Positions 56,639 through 64,000 of a DNA stretch of 64,000 nucleotides are shown one piece after another. The first letter of the stretch is position 1, and each line of letters opens with the position of its first letter. The DNA is from Klebsormidium nitens (Eukaryota > Streptophyta > Klebsormidiophyceae > Klebsormidiales > Klebsormidiaceae), in the NCBI GenBank assembly GCA_000708835.1, contig DF237321.1, positions 26,334 to 90,333 of the forward strand, written 5' to 3'. Below the pieces are notes generated by a model. The model did not search any database. It saw only the letters and a list, made by a program, of their open reading frames with translations, and was not told the DNA's origin. The position numbers were made by a program, and so were the translations under genes.

Positions 56639-59600
56639 ATGGAGCATCAGGCCGCCCTCGAATCCCTCCTCGAAGTCTACGAGGCCCTACGCAAGGCCGT
56701 TCGTGCGCAACTAGACGGGACCGGCTCTCACGCGGTGCACCGCGGCCGGGCGGATCTCCAGGCCCGTGCCATCCGCGAAGCTCTACAAGTTCTCGCGGCG
56801 GAAACGAGCGCTCTCGAGGGGGGGCCGCAGGACGGGGGCAGAACGCCCCCCCCTGGCGAGAAGGAAACGAAACTGTTGCAGGGGCACGTGCAGGTTTTCC
56901 AGGCGCTGTGGGAACACATTTCGGGGGAGCTGGTCCTGTGTCTCGGCCAGGCGGATCTGCCGGAAGTCGCGGGGTTGCTGCAGTGCGCGCAGGAGAGCCA
57001 CTCCGACTTTCTGAAGAGAGTCAGCTGGCCGGCCGCGGTTCCCGCGACCCCGCCCCCCCAGAACGATTTGCGCGAAAGCGCGGGGAAGGAGCAGATACAG
57101 GTCCTCGTGTTGGAGAACCAGAGGTTGCAGAGGACGATCCAAGAGCTTGCGGGGTGGGGGAACCCTGGGCCACTGGAAAAGCCCCCTCCGCTAGTTATCC
57201 CCCCCACCCCAGCAACTCCGGGGGGCAGCGTTGACCCGGGGTCGTTCTCGCCCTCGCCCCAGAACCCCAACCCCCGGAAAAGCGAAGCGCTCGCCGCGCC
57301 GCTGCTTTTGCAGAGGCCCCGCGCGCGCACCGAGGACATGACTCTGCTTCAGGGGGATAGCGGGGTGCCGAAGAGGCCTTCGCCCAAGGCGTTTCTACCC
57401 CCCGGGAACGGAGTCGAACGAGCGCCCGCCGATCAAGATAGGGCGGGCGCAAGCGGTAGAGAAGCCTCGGAAGGCCTGCACAGGGCCCGCACGCTCGGCG
57501 CTGACGTCAGCGACAAGCACGCCGACGTCAGCAACCGCCTGCAACGGAGCGCGTCCACGCGGGTCACACCCAATGCTGACGTCAGCGGGGCGGGGGGAGG
57601 GGGGGAGGCACGTGCCTCCAAGGCCGGGAGGAAATCGGCGACTGCCGCCGCTTTGCGAGCGAGCGCGGAGCAAATGTTGGGATCGTTCCGGAGGATGTTG
57701 CACACGTCGGGGGGGGCGGGGGGCGGTTCGGACCTTCCGGGGGGGGAGGTAGTGGAAGCGGCGAAGACAAAAGCGCTGGGTTCGATTATGCGAGGAAACT
57801 CGTGGTTCGGCAAGGAGGGCAACGGGCGGCTGAAATCGAGACAAGACGGCGCGATCGGACGGACGAGATCGAACACGGTGGCGGGGTACAAAACGTCGCC
57901 CCGAAGGACACCTTCCGGACGGATAACGCCACGGACGACCCCCCCAGAACAAGCACAGCACCCGACGTTTTCTCTGTCAAGGGGGGTTGCGCGGCAGTCA
58001 ATGTCAAGCCCTGTCCCACCCCCCGAGACAGCGAATCCTGCCGCCAGTCCGCGGTTTGACTTCTCCCCCCCACTCAGTCCGAGCCAAGCAGACATTCCTG
58101 ACGGCTGGGAACGCTTCGCCGAGGTGTCGATCCCTTCCACCCCACGAGGGGAAGTGGGGATCTGGAGTATCGCGCCAACCCCCACCGCTGCGAGGGCGGC
58201 GCTTATCGCCGCAACGGGGGGCTCCGCGGCCCTGCTAGAAAGGGGGGGGGGCGCCAATCTGCCGCTTGGGGAACAGCCCACCAACGTTTCTCCGGGGGGA
58301 AAGGTCGCGGTTCTCATTCCGGGCCCTTTTCGGTCGGAAAAGCCGTTGCAAAACTTCCCCTCCGAAAGTGCACGGGAGGACGCTCCGGGGGGAGCCGAGC
58401 AGAGCGAGCCACAGCCCGGATTTACCCCCCCTGGACCCGGTTTTTCGTCATCCGGAAACGGCTTCACCCCCCCAGGACAGGGGTCGACGATCGGCATGAT
58501 CAGCGAACCACCAGTCCAATGGGAAATGCAAGACGCGGCTGAACACGATCTGAGAAACATTCCAGAGACAGAAAATGACGAGGCGGCGAATCTGGGGGAG
58601 GGGAGTGCTGAGCCCGCGGCCATCGACAGCGAGTACTTCTCTCATCCCGAAGATGACGTCAGCGCCGCAAACGGAGGCGAGCACGATAATTCAGAGACGG
58701 GGGTCTCCCCCTGCTCCGAAAGAATCCTAGCGCTGCGAGACCGGTTGTTAGGCGACCAGGAAAGCCTTCCAAAGCTCAGCCAGTCGCCGCAGAACCGGCT
58801 CAGCGGCCGCGGCTCGTCCTCAGAGCGACACGTGTCCTCCGACGAGCGCGAGAACAAGGACCCGTTTGAAGGAAGCAGCCAGCGGATGGCGAAAAATGGG
58901 GGGGCGCTGGAGAGGGGAAGAAGTGCCCCCCAGCAAAAGCTGGCTCCAGGGGGCGGGTTCATGAGGCGGATGTCGCTCAAGGAGCTGAAGGTTCTGATCG
59001 AAGAAGTGTACGCTTCCAAGGTGGGCTATCCATCTTTGCTGGCTGTCTGAGAGGTAGCGCTTTCTCTTCGTCTCTCGTCTGTTCTCTTTCCTTGTCAAGT
59101 CTGCTGTGAGAACGCTGGTCGCACAGTAAGTCTAACCACACTATGTCCAGATGAACATTCGCTTTGTCAGGTGTCATTCGGAACGCGCTATCCGTGGGAA
59201 CTCGGGAACATTGACTCAAGGTCAACGGCTTCGGAGTACAAAAGCAGCCGACTTCGGAGTAGAAAAGCAGCCGCTAATGAAGTACTGATTGTTGGAGCTA
59301 GTCAATTACTGCTAAAAAATTTACTTTGAGTGAATTATTACATTGATGGTCAGAGAAACTCATCAGGAAGTGCCTCCTTGATAGTGAAGCCCGCATCGTG
59401 GTCCGTCGCGTGCGGCCTGCCAAAGAAATGGAGTGGGGCCCGGAATGCTCTCAAAAGCTAGAACGTAGGGTTCGCGCGACCTTTCTCGCCTCTTCAAACG
59501 CCCGTACAAAAGGTTACAAAGCCTCACTGAAAGGCGTCCCGAGTTGTTACCAGGAGAAACGCGACACGTAGTGCCTCGCTTGCGGTCTGCCCAAACACAG

Positions 59601-62600
59601 CCCCATCTTAGAACAGCTGAAGGCCCTAAGCAGGTCAACACTCTTGTCACAGATTTCGAAAAGCTCCCGAGAGATTCACCAGATGCAATATGCCGGTCCA
59701 GATGAAGCCCGACGCGCGGTGCCTGGTGTGCGAAGACCAAGGAGCCTCCAAAACGAGCATCCGGAAACGGCTCAAGGAAACAGCTGAAACGAGTTCATGT
59801 AGTTTAGACCAGAACACATGCAATGACGTGAGATGAAAAACTCTGGAAAAGCTCTTAAAATCAAGATTCGTGCTTCCAGGAGAAGCGCGACGCGCGGTGC
59901 ATAGCGTGCGGGCTGCCCAAGGGGGTGCTGGAGGCGCATATAGAACCTTCCAAGAAACCGTCCGCCCAAACCATAGCATATCTCGCAACTTTGAGAGTGC
60001 TAGAAAAGACGCTGGATCTACCTATCGATATCTAAACGGCAAGGTGACGTTATAGAATAATCATTTATAAATCCTTTTTATAGGAGAAGCGCGACGCGCG
60101 GTGCCTGGCGGGCGGGCTGCCCAAGGAGACGCTGGAGCAACAAGTCTGAGGAGAACTCTTAGAACAACTATGAGAGGCGTGTGTACGAAATGTTCTCCCA
60201 GGAAAGCAAATTGTGTGAAAAGAAAGCTGTTCCCTTGTTCTCCAGGAGAAGCGCGACGCGCGGTGCCTCGCTTGTGGCCTACCCAAGGAGACGCTGGAGC
60301 AGCACCTGCTGAGCTTCCTCACGCAGAAGTTCGGCCTGCGCGCGCTCATCGCGGAGTGGCTCGCGGCCGCACTGACCGCGGTCGCGGCGTTCAGCCCCGC
60401 CGACGCGCAGGTGGACGTCTTCGGGAAGATCCTGCTGAACGAGCTGGACGAAGCGGCCAGGTACGTGGATTGTTGCGAAAGGGCCACGTGGAGCGTATTT
60501 AGTTCGTTCTTGAACCTGTCTTCCCTAATCTAGTCTCTTACGGTATACATTCTGCTGGACGAGCTGGACGAGGCCGCTAAACACGTGGACGGCCGATGGA
60601 AGTGCCACTTGAAGCACAATGGATTCCTTCTTGTACTTTCATTCCTCTAGTGTCGCTTTCGCGAAAATACTGTGAAAGTTCTGGGTGATCCCGCGAGGTT
60701 CGAGGGCGTTCAAAATCTGCCAAGTGCAGCAGCTCCTGATCTCGCTTAAGTGACGTGTCCGTGTACTTGGCGGCCTCGTCTAGTTCGTTCACTGCCACTT
60801 GGAGCGTTTGGCGTTCTTTCTCAGGTTTTAACTTTTATGTCTAAAATTGTAATTGGTTGGATGAGGCATGCGGACACATGCGGACGTTCGGCAAAAGTGC
60901 CACGGGAATGAAAATGAAAATCAGTATCTAAAGCACTGCTTGAGAGGTCTTTTGTCGAACTCTATGATTGGAGCCTTCTGACTCAAATGTTTCTCGAATC
61001 CTCGGAACATGATGCAGATTGTTACGTACAATAACAAGTGTTGAAGTTCATCTATTTGAAGCCGTCTTTCCCTGCTTTCCGCTTCGACAGTAGAAGAAGT
61101 AGACCGGAATTCAACGTGACATCCACGTTGTTGCAGTCTGTCGTACGAGCACCTGCGCAAAAGCCTGGAGCACGCGGTCGCGGAGCAGATGCGCGCCAAG
61201 CATCCGGTGAGCCGCTCCTTGCGCCGGAATGGAACTCGAGCGGAATCCTCATGAGACAGACCCCAGCAATGAGGCGCAGCCCAAATGGGCAATGTGGTTT
61301 TGCTCGCGTGCTCGCTGAAACTGCGAAGCAGCGCTTTTGATGTCGCTCCAGCTTTTTCATCAACATTCCGTACCTTCGTCAGCGCGCGCTCTCACGTGGG
61401 CCGCATCACCTTGGACACGTGTCAGGTCCTCGTCACCCTGTGCGTAGCCACCTTCAGATCTGATTGGTTGATGACCCCAACACGCGGGAGGATGACAAGC
61501 AGCAGAAAGGAAAAAAATCAAGGAATAGAGCAAATCGAAAATTTTAACTGCGCCAAAATCTCGAACTGATTGACTTATTTCTGGTCGTCGTTTCGATGTC
61601 TCAGTACGCCCCGGTCGACGACATCGCGGCAATTGTGAACGCGGCGATGCGCGGCGCGGTCGGGATGCAAGACGCGGCCGCGCTCGCGCACGCGCTGTTT
61701 GCGTCGCCCGACAGCGACGTTATCATCCGGAAGGTGCGCGGGACAGTGTCCTGAGAATACTAAATGTGGGAATTTCAGCGCCCCGGAATGTGTCGGAAAA
61801 ATTAGTGCGTCGCGCGGGCCGATACTTGTTAGCTCTATTAAATAGACAACGACTTCCCGAGGTCTCTTGCTGGGTTGTCTGTAAGAGACATGAGATGACG
61901 TTTTTATTAATCCTCTGTTGTGTTCATGTTAACAACGTTCCTTTTGCAGGTACTGTCTGAAATTTGATGCCGCCGTCTTTGTTCATGATCAATTGCTGAG
62001 TAAACAGTGCCTCAAATCTTCAAAAACTTGCGATCGGCCTTTTCGTACGACACTCTCGTGCAACAGCAATTGAGCTCCATTTTTCTTCCGCAGTCCCAAT
62101 CAATTCGCTGTGGGTTGCTTCCGACCCTTTTTGCCTGGCTCGTGCTCCAACTCAAAAGGTCATGGCCTTTTTTCTGAACAGATTGAAGAACACTGTCAAG
62201 AGACAGCCCGGCGGTTCGCCCCGGTTGCGAAAGGCCCCGCTTCGTCCTCTCGGGTTACGCGGAGGCGGTCGTACGCCCGGATCCGAAGCGCGCCGTCCAA
62301 AGTCGCGATAAGTGACCTGCTCCAGGTGAGACGAGCCTTTTAAACGGTTCCTTCGACAGATCTTGCGAGCCGTCAAGCTTTCGTTAGCTCACTCGATGAG
62401 AAACGGCCACATACGTGGTCGTCGAACTCAGGCGTACGTTTCTTTGTTACATTGTGGAGTCAGAGCGGGACCCACTTTGTACTCTAGAGGTACGGAAGGG
62501 TCCTAAGAACCGGTAGCGATAGAATCAGGGGAGAGCTTAACCGGGCTGATCGTGTTTGTCTCAGATCATAGCCGTTGCGCTGAAAGTTGCTTGAACGGCT

Positions 62601-62977
62601 CGTTATGTCAAAGTTTTCAAACCAGATTTGTGGTTGTGCGATCAAACCATCTTTAGTAAATACTTAGACGTCGGCAACTTTGACCTTTCTCCCAGATTCT
62701 TCTCCGCTACCATTCGGACGTCCGGTGGCTCGCCCTCCGTCCGCTCGTCCGCGCGTTCCCGTCGTACAGCGGCGGCGGCCCCGCCCTATGTTCGGACGCC
62801 GATCTTGTCGCCCTTTTTGGTTTGTTTCACCCGGACCTAACGGAAGCGGACGTCCGGAGGCTGCTCCGCTGGGCGCAAGAAGTGTCCGGAGAGGGCCCGG
62901 TGACATTCTCGGACACTGTGGTGCTGCTCACGAAAGCGGCTGGGGAGTTTGGGATGGAGCAGAGAGCGAGCAGCTAA
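56639..62977 (+). CDS. Large protein of unknown function: disordered N-terminal 800 residues and a conserved-looking C-terminal helical domain
   Basis: Six exons: 56639-59020, 60246-60460, 61137-61206, 61605-61733, 62182-62325, 62696-62977. Phases agree; 1,073 residues. Residues 1-200 are helical (LESLLEVYEALRKAVRAQLD), about 200-780 are Pro/Gly/Ser-rich disorder. At the exon 1/2 join the text is LKELKVLIEEVYASK then EKRDARCLACGLPKETLEQH, with a CxxC at residues 801-804. It continues LTQKFGLRALIAEWLAAA, FGKILLNELDEAA, YEHLRKSLEHAVAEQM, ALFASPDSDVIIRK, KVAISDLLQILLRYH and VRWLALRPLVRAF, ending at TAA 62975. This C-terminal arrangement reminds me of large proteins of ciliates and other flagellated protists, with a degenerate EF-hand-like end, but I cannot name the family. 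The start is the first Met; TTTGCAG just before it suggests a 5' UTR intron. Base composition of exon 1 is very GC-rich. Confidence 0.8.
59399..60150 (+). repeat. Five decayed copies of exon 2 start in intron 1 of the unknown gene
   Basis: Segments resembling the exon at 60246 occur near 59399, 59554, 59701, 59880 and 60084. The clearest share GAGAAGCGCGACGCGCGGTG and a G(C/T)CTGCCCAAGG segment; most follow a CAG or TAG acceptor. The CxxC survives at 59880 (RCIACGLPK) and 59701 (RCLVCED), while the copy at 60084 has lost it (CLAGGLPK) and the one at 59554 has an in-frame TAG. Neighbouring intron bits such as GAAAAGCTC also repeat. Confidence 0.9.
60551..60795. repeat. Direct and inverted copies of exon 2 end in intron 2 of the unknown gene
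   Basis: A direct copy of the exon end (LLDELDEAAKHVDG) lies at 60551-60595. An inverted copy lies at 60758-60795 and reads VNELDEAAKYTDTS on the minus strand. The true exon ends LLNELDEAAR at 60460. The two relics therefore form an inverted repeat with about 160 bp between them, extended by CCACTTG-type sequence on the outer side. Confidence 0.8.
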
Positions 62978-64000
62978 CTATGGCACAAGAACGGGTGGCG
63001 AAACCAGTGAAGTCACGGGAGTGCACTCCTAGCTTCACGAAGTAATGTCAAGTAGATCGAGGTCGAGGTAATTATATTCTTATCAAATGCATGCGCCGAA
63101 TGTTTCATATTAGCGTCCCTATCTATACTATCACAAACTTTACGATGGTACGCGCGTAGCGCATGGACCCTCCCATCTTGTTGGAGACTGCAAGTACATG
63201 ACAGTGTGCGCGGCCGGTCAGCTTCGAGTCAGTTGAGTGTCGCCCGCGGCCGCCTACATGCTGCGCTCAGCTCCAGTGGCTAGGAACACATATGCACACA
63301 CACAAATACTGCATGCAATATTTGTGTGCAACTATATTGAAACCATGTCTTGCAGTATAAGCTAGGAGATGGAGGACGGCTTAGTCCAGCTAGCTTACGC
63401 TGATTAGACCATGACATGCTAATGTACGAGCTAGTGACACTCGCACAATTGCTTGCCACCCAGTCTTACAGCCCATGCCGGGTTACTCCTTGACTCACTT
63501 AAAACATGAACCTCACCACTGTAAGGCAACCATGGGTATGAGTCTCGTAGTCACAAGGACCTCAATTCGAAAACGGTCAGGGTGAATTGTACGGCGGGCT
63601 TTCATTGACCAGCCCTTGCCGCAAAAGTCATGTTGACCGGATGTCCTATGCCAAAATAAGAAAATGTTTCTGACTCATCCGTTGCATGATGCTCTAACGG
63701 ATCACCTCGGGTTCTTCTACATGTTCCAAATCGGTCTGCCTTAGCCCTTAAGCGCGTTTTACCATTACAAGCGAACGGGCTGTCGCCCAAAGGAAAGTGC
63801 TTCCGCCAATCTCGATCTATTTTTCAGACGGAGTGATGTGTTGATCTGTGGGCATTACCCGCTTGGCATCCACTGTTTTGCTTCTCCAGAAAGTCATTTA
63901 CAAAATTGCATCTTCTTCAGGTATGGCCTTATATACATACATATTGGCAATTGGGTCGGATGGGGGAAACTCTTAATTACTGATCTGTTATATTCTCTTC
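62978..64000. other. 3' flank of the unknown gene; no gene recognised to the window end
   Basis: About 1 kb with no supported coding exon. A small hairpin with perfect 10-bp arms (CACACAAATA / TATTTGTGTG, 63299-63328) surrounds a GCATGC palindrome. Short palindromic hexamers are common in 63,200-63,450. Confidence 0.45.

Noticed and set aside
57433-58623. 396-codon open frame on the minus strand
   Set aside because: Lies entirely opposite the GC-rich disordered exon of the 56,639 gene; composition and splice context support only the plus strand.

Overview
This is nuclear DNA from a photosynthetic eukaryote of the green lineage. Genes are broken into many short exons with canonical GT..AG introns. 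Two genes encode plastid-type proteins (a plant-type KAS I condensing enzyme and a bL17 ribosomal protein with a transit-peptide exon), and CASP and U2AF35 are closest to the land-plant forms. Gene density (about nine genes in 64 kb), intron richness and near-50% GC would fit a streptophyte alga such as Klebsormidium. That placement is inference from remembered homologues, not from a search.

Layout: (1) 1-104, possible 3' end of an unidentified gene. (2) 2,950-8,726 (+), KAS I. (3) 10,274-17,411 (+), a HEAT-repeat protein best matched to the condensin II subunit CAP-D3. (4) 18,413-21,519 (-), peptidyl-tRNA hydrolase 2. (5) 23,701-28,017 (+), a YqaJ-type nuclease domain behind a very long disordered N-terminus. 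(6) 29,250-29,965 (-), a U-box protein whose frame breaks at a C7 run. (7) 31,046-42,365 (+), the Golgi golgin CASP, 15 exons and 689 residues. (8) 43,232-45,776 (-), plastid ribosomal protein L17. (9) 46,435-49,117 (+), U2AF35. (10) 51,382-52,514 (-), a two-membrane-span protein with a weak DEG/ENaC resemblance, also frame-broken. (11) 56,639-62,977 (+), an unrecognised 1,073-residue protein. The genes are unrelated housekeeping genes, not a pathway cluster; L17 and U2AF35 are divergent and share a 658-bp upstream region.

The most unusual signal is structural. In CASP, the YqaJ gene and the 1,073-residue gene, the intron just upstream or downstream of an exon carries one to five decayed copies of part of that exon, often with its splice acceptor or donor and flanking intron. 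In U2AF35 the same kind of event has left two intact, equal-length (87 bp), in-frame copies of one exon separated by only 41 bp, which look like mutually exclusive exons. Together these suggest recurrent local duplication of exon-edge segments. Exon coordinates below were placed by eye from splice consensus, phase and remembered family conservation.
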